Positions 19,408-28,358 of a stretch of DNA of 64,000 nt are shown here, one piece after another (positions within the stretch are counted from its first letter, which is position 1; the number at the start of each line of letters is the position of its first letter). The notes below the pieces were generated by a model. The model saw nothing but the letters and a program-made list of their open reading frames with translations. It was not told where the DNA came from and did no database searches. Source of the stretch: Candidatus Dechloromonas phosphorivorans (lineage in GTDB: Bacteria; Pseudomonadota; Gammaproteobacteria; Burkholderiales; Rhodocyclaceae). The position numbers and the translations under genes are program-made. The stretch spans positions 1 through 64,000 of the forward strand of contig JADJMS010000012.1 in the NCBI GenBank assembly GCA_016709495.1. Direction: 5' to 3'.

Positions 19408-20724
19408 ATGACCACGCCCGAAAGCCAGAAAGCCATCCAGAAAAAAGTCGTGATTGCCGCCTGTTTCGGCACCTTTCTGGAATGGTACGACTTCCTGACT
19501 TTCGCCTCGTTGGCGATCTATTTCAGCGTGCTTTTTTTCCCGGCTGATGATCCGGTGGCCGCCCTGCTTGCCAGCCTCGGCACTTTCGGCGTCGGCATGA
19601 TTGTCCGCCCACTTGGCGCGGCCATTTTCGGCTCACTCGGTGACCGGCATGGCCGGCGCACAATTTTTCTCGTAACCATTATTGTCATGGGCGTATCGAC
19701 CGTTTTGGTTGGTCTGCTCCCCACGTACGAACAGGTTGGCCTGCTCGCCCCCGCCCTGCTCCTCATCCTGCGCATGCTTCAGGGCCTGTCTGTCGGTGGC
19801 GAAATTGGCGGGGCAGCCGTTTATCTCACCGAACATGCCCCGGAGGGCAAACGCGGCCTTTACACCAGTGTTTTGCAACTGATGGGGCCGCTCGGCATGA
19901 TGGCTTCGACGATACAAATCATCATCCTGCAACAACTGCTCAGCGAACCAGACTTTAAAGCCTGGGGCTGGCGGATTCCCTTTCTGCTCTCGGCCATCCT
20001 GCTCGCCATCTCGATCAAGAGCCGGATGAATCTGCACGAATCGCCGGTTTTCAGCCATTTGCGCGAAAAGAATGCCCTGGCCAAGACGCCATTGCGCGAA
20101 TGTTTTCGCGACCGCAAAACCGTCGGCCGCATGGCCCTGCTCTTTTTCTGTGTTTCCGCCGGGGGGTCGCTGCTTTTCTTTTCAGCCCAGGTGTACACCA
20201 CTGTTTTTCTAAAAACCGTGGTCAATATGCCGGCAGCGCAGGCCAGTTCATTAGTACTGATCACGACTGTGGCGCTTTTCCCGGCTACCTTATTCTGCGG
20301 CTGGCTTTCCGACAAAATTGGTCGACGCCCCGTATTGCTGGCCGGCCTGATCAGTGGTGCCATCGCCATTTTCCCGGTATTCCAGGGTTTGCTGCATTAC
20401 GGCACGCTAGCGACGCCGGACACGACGATGATCGTCATTCTCCTGCTGATCCTGGTTGTGCCACTTGCCTGCATCACCGGGCCGCAGACGGCCACATTGC
20501 CCGAACTTTTCCCGGCGCGCACCCGCTACACGGCGGTGGCCTTGCCGCACAACCTGTCTGCGGGCTGGATAGGCGGCATGTCTCCTTTTATGGTGACCTG
20601 GTTGGGCGTACATTTCAACAATCCGATGGCGGGACTTTGGTACCCGACCGGTTTGCTGATTCTGGCAGCAATCATTGGCGTATTTTTCCTGCCGGAAGTA
20701 CGCAACCGGCCACTTGATCAGTAG
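19408..20724 (+). CDS. MFS transporter, metabolite:H+ symporter (MHS) family
   Basis: A 438-aa permease with 12 predicted membrane helices. The MHS pattern is clear: VVIAACFGTFLEWYDFLTFA at helix 1, then LGDRHGRRTIFLVTI between helices 2 and 3. RMLQGLSVGGEIGGAAVYLTEHAP and SDKIGRRPVLLAG are also present. Relatives (KgtP, ProP, ShiA) move organic acids or compatible solutes with protons. The two-component system upstream may regulate it. The exact substrate cannot be read from sequence. Confidence 0.93.
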   Translation: MTTPESQKAIQKKVVIAACFGTFLEWYDFLTFASLAIYFSVLFFPADDPVAALLASLGTFGVGMIVRPLGAAIFGSLGDRHGRRTIFLVTIIVMGVSTVLVGLLPTYEQVGLLAPALLLILRMLQGLSVGGEIGGAAVYLTEHAPEGKRGLYTSVLQLMGPLGMMASTIQIIILQQLLSEPDFKAWGWRIPFLLSAILLAISIKSRMNLHESPVFSHLREKNALAKTPLRECFRDRKTVGRMALLFFCVSAGGSLLFFSAQVYTTVFLKTVVNMPAAQASSLVLITTVALFPATLFCGWLSDKIGRRPVLLAGLISGAIAIFPVFQGLLHYGTLATPDTTMIVILLLILVVPLACITGPQTATLPELFPARTRYTAVALPHNLSAGWIGGMSPFMVTWLGVHFNNPMAGLWYPTGLLILAAIIGVFFLPEVRNRPLDQ

Positions 20725-21770
20725 TTTTTCACATTACTTTTGGGCGGCATTTTCGGGGTGCCGGTATAGGTCGCAGGCGGCACCTTGAAGCCAACCGGTT
20801 TGTTCTTGTCGTCATAGACAATATTTGCTGACTGTTTCTCCGGCCCTTTGCGACTTGCGGTAATTTCCAGCGTCGCCGCCCGGCTCGGCGCGACCTGCCG
20901 GTCCATTTCATTGCGCACAATACGCACTCGTTCAGCAGCGATTCGCTTATCAATGACGGCGGTCGACAAATTGCGCTGAACCATGGTTTCGCGCAGTGCC
21001 AGCAAGCTCTCCAGCTCTTTGGACGAACGCACTGAACGACGCGGTTCACCCCATTTTTCCTTGGGCTGACTGACCGCGATATTGAATTCTTCCGGGTTGG
21101 TAATCATCCGGGCGATATTCAGATGGTTGTAGCGCATTGCCCATTCCAGCGCACCATCGCCCCAGTCATTTTTGGGCGAGCGATCAGCGCCTTTTTCGAT
21201 CAGTTTGCGCGCCAGATCTTCGCGGCCTTCATAGATGGCCATCATCACCACCGTCGAGCCATTGGTACTTTGCGCATCAATATCAGCGCCCTGTGCCAAC
21301 AAATAATCGGCAAGCTCGGCATGCCCGGCAAACACCGCATAATGCAGCGCCGACCACTGGCGCTGCGGCGCATTGATCCGCGCACCGCGTTCGAGCAACC
21401 ATTTGACCGCTTCCAGATTGCCACGCGAGGCAGCCATGGCAATCGGCGACTCACCATTGCTGTTAACCCCGTTGATGTCCGCTCCGCGCGAAATGAACAG
21501 GCGCATCAAATCAAGGTTGCCCTCCCAGGCGCCGATCATCAGCCCGGAACCGATCCGGCTACCCATGAAATCTGGTGGCAAGCCGGCATCCAGCCAGGCC
21601 GTCGCCTGCTTGATATCACCCAGTTCCATGCTCACCGTAAATGCCGTAGGGGTCGGAAAAACCGAGGCATCTGCAGCGTTGACCGTAACAGATACAGGCA
21701 AAACCAGACTCATCCCGATTATCATTGCAGCCAAGTATTTCCTGACTACCAGTTTCATTATTCGCTTCAT
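20718..21770 (-). CDS. Exported ankyrin-repeat protein
   Basis: About 350 aa. A signal peptide (KYLAAMIIGMSLVLPVSVTVNAADA) is followed by four or five ankyrin repeats between about 75 and 225. Examples are ANSNGESPIAMAASRGNLEA-like units with GANINAP-type turns (RGADINGVNSNGESPIAMAA; RGARINAPQRQWSALHYAV). The tail is basic. It is likely a periplasmic protein-binding module with unknown partners. The start at 21770 is one of several in-frame ATGs. The stop overlaps the permease stop on the other strand. It contains an exact copy of the dispersed 12-bp motif at 21678-21689. Confidence 0.85.
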   Translation of the reverse strand: MKRIMKLVVRKYLAAMIIGMSLVLPVSVTVNAADASVFPTPTAFTVSMELGDIKQATAWLDAGLPPDFMGSRIGSGLMIGAWEGNLDLMRLFISRGADINGVNSNGESPIAMAASRGNLEAVKWLLERGARINAPQRQWSALHYAVFAGHAELADYLLAQGADIDAQSTNGSTVVMMAIYEGREDLARKLIEKGADRSPKNDWGDGALEWAMRYNHLNIARMITNPEEFNIAVSQPKEKWGEPRRSVRSSKELESLLALRETMVQRNLSTAVIDKRIAAERVRIVRNEMDRQVAPSRAATLEITASRKGPEKQSANIVYDDKNKPVGFKVPPATYTGTPKMPPKSNVKNY

Positions 21771-21806
21771 CAACATTCTCACCATCAGGCCAGACCGCAT
21801 TTTCTC

Positions 21807-22335
21807 ATGACTCGGACCGATTACCGGCTAGTACTGGCGCTCGCCCTGTCTCTCATCTTGCACTTTGCACCGCTGCTCCCTGAATTGATTAGTCCTGCGC
21901 CACCGCCAGCCAAGGTGCCCCCTTGAAGCGCAACTCCGGCCAACACCGGCGCAAGCGCCATTAATGATGCCGGAACAGACTGCACCGCAACAATCCGCCC
22001 CGCCCAAAAAATCATCAAAGCCACAGATTATCCAGCCAGGCCCCGCCCCCACTCGCATCAGCAATTGGCAAGACGAAGTTAAACGGCAGATCAAAAAACT
22101 GGATGAGCGCGGCCTCTTCTATCCCGCCGAAGCCATTGCGCAAGGGCTGGAAGGCGAAACCCTGGTCCTGCTGATCATCAATGAAAACGGCGAAGTCAGC
22201 GCCGCACGGATCGAGCAAGGCAGTGGATATCGCATTCTCGATGAGGCAGCATTGCGTGCCGTCCGTTCACTGCGCTCCCTGCCCGCCAGCGCCCCGCGTG
22301 AAACCCTGTTGCCTGTTCGATTTCGACTTAAATAA
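21807..22335 (+). CDS. TonB-like energy transducer, one-base frameshift
   Basis: An N-terminal membrane anchor (YRLVLALALSLILHFAPLLP) and a Pro/Gln-rich linker precede the C-terminal TonB domain (GETLVLLIINENGEVSAARI, then LDEAALRAVRSL). The frames join if one C is removed from the run at 21918-21922 (GTGCCCCCTT). The protein then reads AKVPLEAQLRPTPAQAPLMM and totals 175 aa. The fit is so clean that a sequencing insertion is likely. TonB proteins carry energy from ExbBD to outer-membrane receptors. No exbB/exbD is adjacent. Its start lies close to that of the divergent ankyrin gene. Confidence 0.8.
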
Positions 22336-22435
22336 GCACTCGGTAATTATTACCAAACGGATACTTTTCTGGAGTAATATTTTTCCAAAAATACCAGTGA
22401 GTATTCACCCAAATTTAATCAGCAGGAGAGGGATC

Positions 22436-24064
22436 ATGGGCAATTTTTCAGCATTACGCGTTGCAACGCGCATGCAGTTATTGGTTGCTCTGGCATTGAT
22501 TGGACTACTTGCCCTGTGCCTGACAGCACTCTTTCAGCTCAAAGACAGCATGACTGAAGACCGCAAGGAGAAAACGCGCAATCTGGTCGAAGTCGGCATC
22601 GGCATCATCACCCATCACCACAAACTGGTTGCCGCCGGCAAGCTTTCCGAAGCTGACGCCAAAATTGCCGCTCGCGACAGCCTGCGCGCCTTGCGTTACG
22701 GCAAAGATGATTATTTTTTTGGGATTGAAACAAACGGCACCTATTTCTTGCATGGCGGCAATCCGACCATGGAAGGGCAGCTAAAAATCGACCTGAAGGA
22801 TACCAACGGTAAATTTCTGATCAAGGAATTGATTGCTGCGGCTCAGGCAGGTGGTGGCTTTGTTGATTATTGGTTCCCTCGAGCCGGGCAACAAAAAGCC
22901 GAACCCAAACTGGGCTATGCCGCACTGTTTACCCCGTGGAACTGGGTACTTGGCACCGGTATTTACATTGATGACATCGAGACCGAATACAAGCGCAGCG
23001 CCATGTTGCTCGGCGGCATTTCGCTCGCCTTGCTCGTGCTGTTGAGTCTGGTCGGCTGGCAGGTTAGTAGCAGTATTCTGAAACAACTGGGTGGCGAACC
23101 GGCCACCGCTGCCGATGTCATGCAACGGGTTGCCGCTGGCGACCTGACCGCCAGTGTCGGCAATGCAAAGCCGGGTAGCATGCTGCATGCGCTTGGCGAG
23201 ATGGTCGGTTCACTGCGCCAGATGGTTAGCGAGATTAACAATGATGCCAATCGCCTGGTCAGTAATGCCGAGCAAATCGCCACAGCTTCAGATGAAGTGG
23301 CCAGTGCGGCCGAACAGCAGGCCGACGCGACATCGGCAATGGCTGCAGCGATTGAAGAACTGACGGTCAGTTCCAACCATATTTCCGATAGCGCCAGCGA
23401 AACAGCACGCGACTCTTCCGAAGCCGTCACGCTTTCCGGGCAAGGGGTGCAACGGGTCGAGCAGGCAACTCAGGCAATCCAGAAAATCTCCACGACGGTA
23501 AGTGATGCCTCCGAGCGGATTCGTGCTCTTGAAGAACGCGCCAAGCAGGTTTCATCCATCGCCAATGTAATCAAGGACATTGCCGGGCAGACCAACCTGC
23601 TGGCGCTCAATGCGGCGATTGAAGCGGCGCGCGCCGGCGAGGCCGGACGCGGATTCGCTGTCGTTGCCGATGAAGTTCGCAAACTGGCCGAACGCACCTC
23701 CAGCGCGACGACTGAAATTGAGCAAATGATTGTCGGTATTCAACACGACACCAGTGGCGCAGTGGCGGCCATGAGCGCTGCATTGCCCGAAGTTCAGGAA
23801 GGTGTTGAACTCGCCTCCTCGGCTTCTGCCTCCCTGCTTTCGATTGAGGAAGGCGCGCGACGCACGCTGGAACGAGTTGGCGAAGTGGCGGATGCCACGC
23901 GTGAGCAAAGCACCGCCAGTACGTCGATTGCCCAGCGCGTAGAGCAGATTGCCAACATGGTCGAAGAAACCACCGTCACCATACGCGGCACAGCCGCCTC
24001 GGCGCATCAACTTGAAAACATCGCCAACAGCCTGAAAGTGATGATTGGCCGCTTCCGCATTTAA
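22436..24064 (+). CDS. Methyl-accepting chemotaxis protein with sCache_2 sensor
   Basis: A 542-aa chemoreceptor. TM1 is at about 12-32. A single Cache (sCache_2) periplasmic domain follows, with LRYGKDDYFFGIETNGTYFL, an HGGNP-type motif and PWNWVLGTGIYIDDIE. TM2 is at about 187-209 and HAMP follows. The signalling domain tip is NLLALNAAIEAARAGEAGRG, followed by AVVADEVRKLAERT. sCache_2 domains often bind small carboxylates, but the ligand here is unknown. The start is fixed by AGGAGAGG ahead of the ATG at 22436; the longer open frame upstream belongs to TonB sequence. Confidence 0.93.
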   Translation: MGNFSALRVATRMQLLVALALIGLLALCLTALFQLKDSMTEDRKEKTRNLVEVGIGIITHHHKLVAAGKLSEADAKIAARDSLRALRYGKDDYFFGIETNGTYFLHGGNPTMEGQLKIDLKDTNGKFLIKELIAAAQAGGGFVDYWFPRAGQQKAEPKLGYAALFTPWNWVLGTGIYIDDIETEYKRSAMLLGGISLALLVLLSLVGWQVSSSILKQLGGEPATAADVMQRVAAGDLTASVGNAKPGSMLHALGEMVGSLRQMVSEINNDANRLVSNAEQIATASDEVASAAEQQADATSAMAAAIEELTVSSNHISDSASETARDSSEAVTLSGQGVQRVEQATQAIQKISTTVSDASERIRALEERAKQVSSIANVIKDIAGQTNLLALNAAIEAARAGEAGRGFAVVADEVRKLAERTSSATTEIEQMIVGIQHDTSGAVAAMSAALPEVQEGVELASSASASLLSIEEGARRTLERVGEVADATREQSTASTSIAQRVEQIANMVEETTVTIRGTAASAHQLENIANSLKVMIGRFRI

Positions 24065-24068
24065 GCGA

Positions 24069-25307
24069 CTAAACCGCCCCGGATTGCCTTAACCCGGTAA
24101 TCTCGGTGGCGGAATAACCGAGTTTGGCCAGCACTTCGTCGGTATGAGCGCCCAACTCGGGACCAATCCATTCTGTACTACCCGGCGTTTCCGACAATTT
24201 GGGCACAATGCCGGGCATGCGGAAATCGCGGCCATCCGGCAATTTGGCAATTTCCAGCATTTGCCGGGCAATAAATTGCGGGTCGGAAAACATGTCGACC
24301 GCACTATAGACGCGTGACGAAGGCACCTGCGCAGCAGCCAAAAGGGACAACACCTCGGCTTCATCGTGTGCAGCACACCATTGATCGATCAGGGCATAAA
24401 TCTCGTCACGCCGGGCGTCACGGCCACTGTTGTCAGCCAGAGCAGGATCATTGGCCAGATCGGCCCGATCAATCGCCAGCATGAAGCGCTTGAAGATCGC
24501 ATCGCCATTGGCTCCGATGGTCACGTGCTTGCCATCTTTCGTCGTATGCGTATTCGACGGCGTAATGCCGGGCATGATGTTGCCGGTGCGCTCACGGACG
24601 AAACCAAAGACATCAAATTCCGGCACCAGTGATTCCATCATGGCAAACACGGCTTCATAAAGCGCGACATCGACCACTTGCCCGGCCCCACCATTGACCT
24701 CTTTGTGACGCAAGGCCATCAGCGCGCCCAAAGCGCCCCACAGCGCGGCAATCGAATCACCGATGGAAATCCCGGTGCGCACGGGTGGCCGGTCAGCAAA
24801 ACCTGTGACGTAGCGCAAGCCGCCCATTGATTCGCCCACCGCGCCGAAGCCCGGCTGATCCTTGTACGGCCCGGTTTGCCCGAAACCGGAAAGGCGCACC
24901 ATGACCAAGCCCGGATTATCGGCCTGAAGGACATCCCAGCCCAAACCCAGTTTTTCCAGAACACCGGGGCGGAAGTTCTCGACCAGAATATCAGCTTCGG
25001 CAATCAGTTTGCGCACAAATTCACGGCCTTCCGGGTGCTTCAAATTCGCCGTCACCGATTTCTTGTTTCGCGCCTGAACGTACCACCACAGCGACGTACC
25101 TTCGTAGAGTTTTCGCCATTGCCGTAGGGGGTCACCGCCATCAGGCGCTTCCACCTTGATTACCTCGGCACCAAATTCGGCCATGATCCGCGTGCAGAAC
25201 GGGCCGGCAATCAGGGTGCCGAGCTCAACCACTTTGAGGCCAGCCAAAGGCTTTTGCGCGACGGATTTTTGCCCACCTGTCATCTCAGGGTTCCCAATGT
25301 TCGACAT
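24069..25307 (-). CDS. CaiB/BaiF (family III) CoA-transferase
   Basis: About 412 aa. Transfers CoA between acyl-CoA and a carboxylate through a mixed anhydride on a catalytic Asp. Typical stretches are LAGLKVVELGTLIAGPFCTR, GAEVIKVEAPDGGDPLRQWR, NKKSVTANLKHPEGREFVRK, then VENFRPGVLEKLGL with the conserved residues and SGFGQTGPYKDQPGFG. The substrate is not predictable. Its first codons overlap the end of murI, so it is probably co-transcribed with it. Confidence 0.93.
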   Translation of the reverse strand: MSNIGNPEMTGGQKSVAQKPLAGLKVVELGTLIAGPFCTRIMAEFGAEVIKVEAPDGGDPLRQWRKLYEGTSLWWYVQARNKKSVTANLKHPEGREFVRKLIAEADILVENFRPGVLEKLGLGWDVLQADNPGLVMVRLSGFGQTGPYKDQPGFGAVGESMGGLRYVTGFADRPPVRTGISIGDSIAALWGALGALMALRHKEVNGGAGQVVDVALYEAVFAMMESLVPEFDVFGFVRERTGNIMPGITPSNTHTTKDGKHVTIGANGDAIFKRFMLAIDRADLANDPALADNSGRDARRDEIYALIDQWCAAHDEAEVLSLLAAAQVPSSRVYSAVDMFSDPQFIARQMLEIAKLPDGRDFRMPGIVPKLSETPGSTEWIGPELGAHTDEVLAKLGYSATEITGLRQSGAV

Positions 25308-26070
25308 GAATTTTTTGCCCAAAAAGCCGGTCGACCGTAACACTTACCGCAGCAGGCGCGCCGCTACTGGCAATCGTCAGACTGCCAACGCCGCCACCGA
25401 GCAAATTGCCCGCCGCCAGCAAGCGTTCAAGTTGCCGCGCCACAGGTTCGCCGGTATCGAGCAAAGGCGTTCCCGCCGGCATGCGCCGGGCAATCGATTC
25501 GGCGACCCACGGGTAATGCGTGCAGCCCAAGACGACGACATCCGCGCCCGCTGCAACCAGTGGTGCCACGAAAAGATCAAGCAGTCGTTCGACCTCGACA
25601 CTCCCCGGCCCCTGCGTTTCAATCGCTTCGGCCAACCCCGGACAGGCCTGAGCGATCACTTTCAAATGCGCCGCATGATTGCCGACCAGTCGCTCAAAAC
25701 GCTCGCTCTGCAAAGTACGCGTCGTCGCCAAAACACCGATCACGCCGGTTTTGGTGAGGCCCACGGCAGGCTTGACGCCCGGCTCAAGTGCGACAATCGG
25801 CAAGGCCGTCGCCGCACGAATTGCCTCTGCAGCAGCAGCCGTTGCTGTGTTGCAGGCGATCACCAAAGCCTTGGCTCCGCGTTGCGCCAGGGCTTCGGCA
25901 ATCAAAACCCCGCGTTCCTTGAGGAAAATTTCAGGGCGATCACCATAGGGCAAAAAGCGGGTATCCGCGAAATAAAAAAAGTCTTCCTGCGGCAGCCGAC
26001 TGCGCAAGGCGCGCAAGACGGTCAAGCCGCCGAGGCCGGAATCAAAGACGGCGATGGGTTGCAGGCTCAA
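25285..26070 (-). CDS. murI: Glutamate racemase
   Basis: Interconverts L- and D-glutamate for peptidoglycan synthesis. The 261 aa start SLQPIAVFDSGLGGLTVLRA. Both catalytic cysteines are present, in VIACNTATAAA (about residue 71) and VVLGCTHYPWV (about residue 183), along with the FADTRFLPYGDR motif. The gene overlaps the CoA-transferase start by 23 bp. It carries an exact copy of the dispersed 12-bp motif at 25330-25341. Confidence 0.95.
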   Translation of the reverse strand: MSLQPIAVFDSGLGGLTVLRALRSRLPQEDFFYFADTRFLPYGDRPEIFLKERGVLIAEALAQRGAKALVIACNTATAAAAEAIRAATALPIVALEPGVKPAVGLTKTGVIGVLATTRTLQSERFERLVGNHAAHLKVIAQACPGLAEAIETQGPGSVEVERLLDLFVAPLVAAGADVVVLGCTHYPWVAESIARRMPAGTPLLDTGEPVARQLERLLAAGNLLGGGVGSLTIASSGAPAAVSVTVDRLFGQKIHVEHWEP

Positions 26071-26092
26071 TGAATACCCGGTTTCAAGTTAG

Positions 26093-26365
26093 TCACTTCT
26101 CGGCAAGCTGGGATTTTTTCAGCTTGGGAAACAGGGTTTCGCGCAGATTGAACAGATAGCTGCCCGCAGCCAGGAAGCCGGCCACAATACCAAGAATGAT
26201 CTTGAGATTACCTTCCATCATCGATTCCGGTACAAACATGATCCACCAGGCCGCAAGAATGAGTCCAATAAAGGTAGCGCGGATGAGAATTGCCTTGCGG
26301 ACTTGACGGTAACGAAGCGCTTGCTCTTCTGGACTCAAGGGAACAATTTCTGTTTCAGAACTCAT
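26093..26365 (-). CDS. Small inner-membrane protein
   Basis: A 90-aa protein with a charged N-terminus (SSETEIVPLSPEEQALRYRQ) and two hydrophobic segments, at about 26-46 (ILIRATFIGLILAAWWIMFV) and 55-73. A basic tail follows. No family recognised. It lies 22 nt upstream of murI on the same strand and probably shares its transcript. Confidence 0.65.
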   Translation of the reverse strand: MSSETEIVPLSPEEQALRYRQVRKAILIRATFIGLILAAWWIMFVPESMMEGNLKIILGIVAGFLAAGSYLFNLRETLFPKLKKSQLAEK

Positions 26366-26406
26366 GGAAAAATCTCAAAAAAAGTGAAAATTGATATTGC
26401 CGACCA

Positions 26407-26874
26407 TCAATCTGGCCGCCGAAACTCATCGGCTATCCATGCGCAGGCGCTACTTTCGCTCAGTTTAAACTCAGCGGCCACACGCACTTGAGCCAACTGC
26501 TCGCCGTCGGCACGCTGGGCGGCCAGCACAGCATATGGGTCATCATCGTCAGCCACGATATCTAGGGTAATAAAAATCGGGCCATTTTCGCCGTTGACCG
26601 TAACTTTCTTGTGGAGCAAGGCGTGCAGTTGATGTTCATGGCGGCGTAGCACTTCTGAAGCCGTCTTGACCAAAGTCTGGAAAGCAAAAGCGTCGAGCGG
26701 TTTGGGATTTTTCTTGTCGCGCCCCATCGTCCACGGCCCGACCAAAGCAGGCTCCGACTCGCCATCCATGACCATCTCGACAGCCCAGCCCTCGTCCTCT
26801 TCATTCTTGATGACGCGGGCTGTCCAGCCATTGTTGCGCCACAGTCGCGGCTCGGTAATTAGAGTTGATGTCAT
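26407..26874 (-). CDS. Conserved hypothetical protein
   Basis: A 155-aa acidic soluble protein without signal peptide or membrane segment. It has a strand-rich N-terminal half (WTARVIKNEEDEGWAVEMVM, then GPWTMGRDKKNPKPLD) and a helix around LVKTASEVLRRHEHQLHALL. No function recognised. It is on the strand of murI and its neighbours. It contains an exact copy of the dispersed 12-bp motif at 26593-26604, read as Val-Thr-Val-Asn. Confidence 0.65.
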   Translation of the reverse strand: MTSTLITEPRLWRNNGWTARVIKNEEDEGWAVEMVMDGESEPALVGPWTMGRDKKNPKPLDAFAFQTLVKTASEVLRRHEHQLHALLHKKVTVNGENGPIFITLDIVADDDDPYAVLAAQRADGEQLAQVRVAAEFKLSESSACAWIADEFRRPD

Positions 26875-26992
26875 GCCTGAATTGTACTTCCCGCCGAGGG
26901 ATTGCCGCTGATAGAAGGCGTTTGAGCGCCAGCAAAAAAAGACAAAGCCCCAAAATCAGGGGCTTCGTTCCCGTTCAAAAAACGAACAGCAA

Positions 26993-28238
26993 TTACATGC
27001 GGTCTATCATCGCATCACCAAACTCTGAGCAAGAAAGCTCGTTAGCACCGTGCATCAAACGGGCGAAGTCATAGGTCACCTGCTTGTCACCAATTGCCGC
27101 TTCCATTGATTTGATGACCAGATTGGCCGCTTCAAACCACCCCAGATGGCGCAGCATCATTTCGGCGGAGAGGATCAGCGACCCCGGGTTCACCTTGTCC
27201 AGCCCGGCATACTTGGGTGCCGTGCCGTGCGTCGCTTCGAAACAGGCATACTGATCGGAAATATTCGCCCCTGGTGCAATGCCGATACCGCCAACCTGCG
27301 CAGCCAGCGCATCCGAAATGTAGTCGCCATTCAGATTGGTGGTGGCAATAACGTCGTACTCAGCCGGGCGCAGCAAAATTTGCTGCAGGAAGGCATCAGC
27401 AATGGAATCCTTGACCGTAATTTCACGACCGGTATTCGGATTGATGAAATGACACCATGGGCCGCCGTCGATCAGTTGTGCGCCAAACTCCTCCTGCGCC
27501 ACCTTGTAGGCAATGTCACGGAACAGGCCTTCCGTGAATTTCATGATGTTACCTTTATGCACGATAGTCAGCGACTTGCGATCGTTGGCAACGACATATT
27601 TGAGTGCCGCCCGTACCAGACGCGTTGTTCCTTCGACCGAAATCGGCTTGATACCGATACCGGAGGATTCAGGGAAACGAATTTTTTGACGCCCATTTCC
27701 TTCTGCAGGAAATCGATTACTTTTTTGCAGGCTTCCGAGTTGGCCGCCCACTCGACACCGGCGTAAATATCTTCAGTGTTCTCGCGGAAGATCACCATAT
27801 TGGTCAGTTCCGGATGTTTCAGCGGCGACGGCACGCCCTTGAAATACTGTACCGGCCGCACGCACTGGTACAAATCGAGCTCTTGGCGCAATGCCACATT
27901 CAGCGAGCGTATGCCGCCACCCACCGGCGTCGTCATCGGCCCCTTGATCGAGACGGAATATTCCTTCAGGGCATCGAAAGTTTCCTTGGGAAACCACTCA
28001 TCCGGCCCGTAGAGACGAGTCGATTTCTCGCCGGCAAAGACTTCCATCCAGTAAATTTTCTTGCCCCGCCGTAAGCCTTGGCGACGGCGGCATCGATGAC
28101 CTTGATCATGACCGGCGTGATGTCGATGCCGATACCGTCGCCTTCAATGAATGGAATGATCGGATTATCTGGAGTTGCCTGCCCCGGAACGATTTTTTGA
28201 CCGCCTTGCGGCACCTTGATGTGAGATGTCATAGCCAC
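26993..28238 (-). CDS. icd: NADP isocitrate dehydrogenase, dimeric, with two apparent frameshifts
   Basis: Oxidises isocitrate to 2-oxoglutarate in the TCA cycle. Three frames join into about 415 aa, the length of E. coli Icd. 27966-28238 gives IIPFIEGDGIGIDITPVMIK. 27568-28047 gives the substrate region GGGIRSLNVALRQELDLYQC. 26993-27751 gives GDYISDALAAQVGGIGIAPG. The breaks are one base each, near 28062-28068 (GGGG on the coding strand) and in the A-run at 27682-27687. Both sit in homopolymers, so sequencing error is likely. The Ser in GGIRSLN, the residue AceK phosphorylates in E. coli, is present, and aceK lies about 2.6 kb away. Confidence 0.92.
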
Positions 28239-28296
28239 TCCTTGCGTGTTGTTCGATGACTAGTCTGATGGCAAATAGCAACAATGATTATGAATC

Positions 28297-28330
28297 AAAA
28301 AAAGGGGGAAATGTCACCATTTCCCCCTTC
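28297..28330 (-). terminator. Rho-independent terminator of the monomeric IDH gene
   Basis: A nine-base stem (28304-28311 with 28319-28327, GGGGGAAAT type) around loop GTCACC, followed on the minus strand by seven T. It lies 30 nt after the stop of the monomeric isocitrate dehydrogenase and separates it from icd. Confidence 0.88.
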
Positions 28331-28358
28331 TCAGTTGATGCTAAATGAGGCTAAACGT

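Noticed and set aside
25156..26073. 305-aa plus-strand frame over murI and the CoA-transferase
   Set aside because: Both genes on the minus strand have intact catalytic motifs; the plus frame crosses their boundary and has none.
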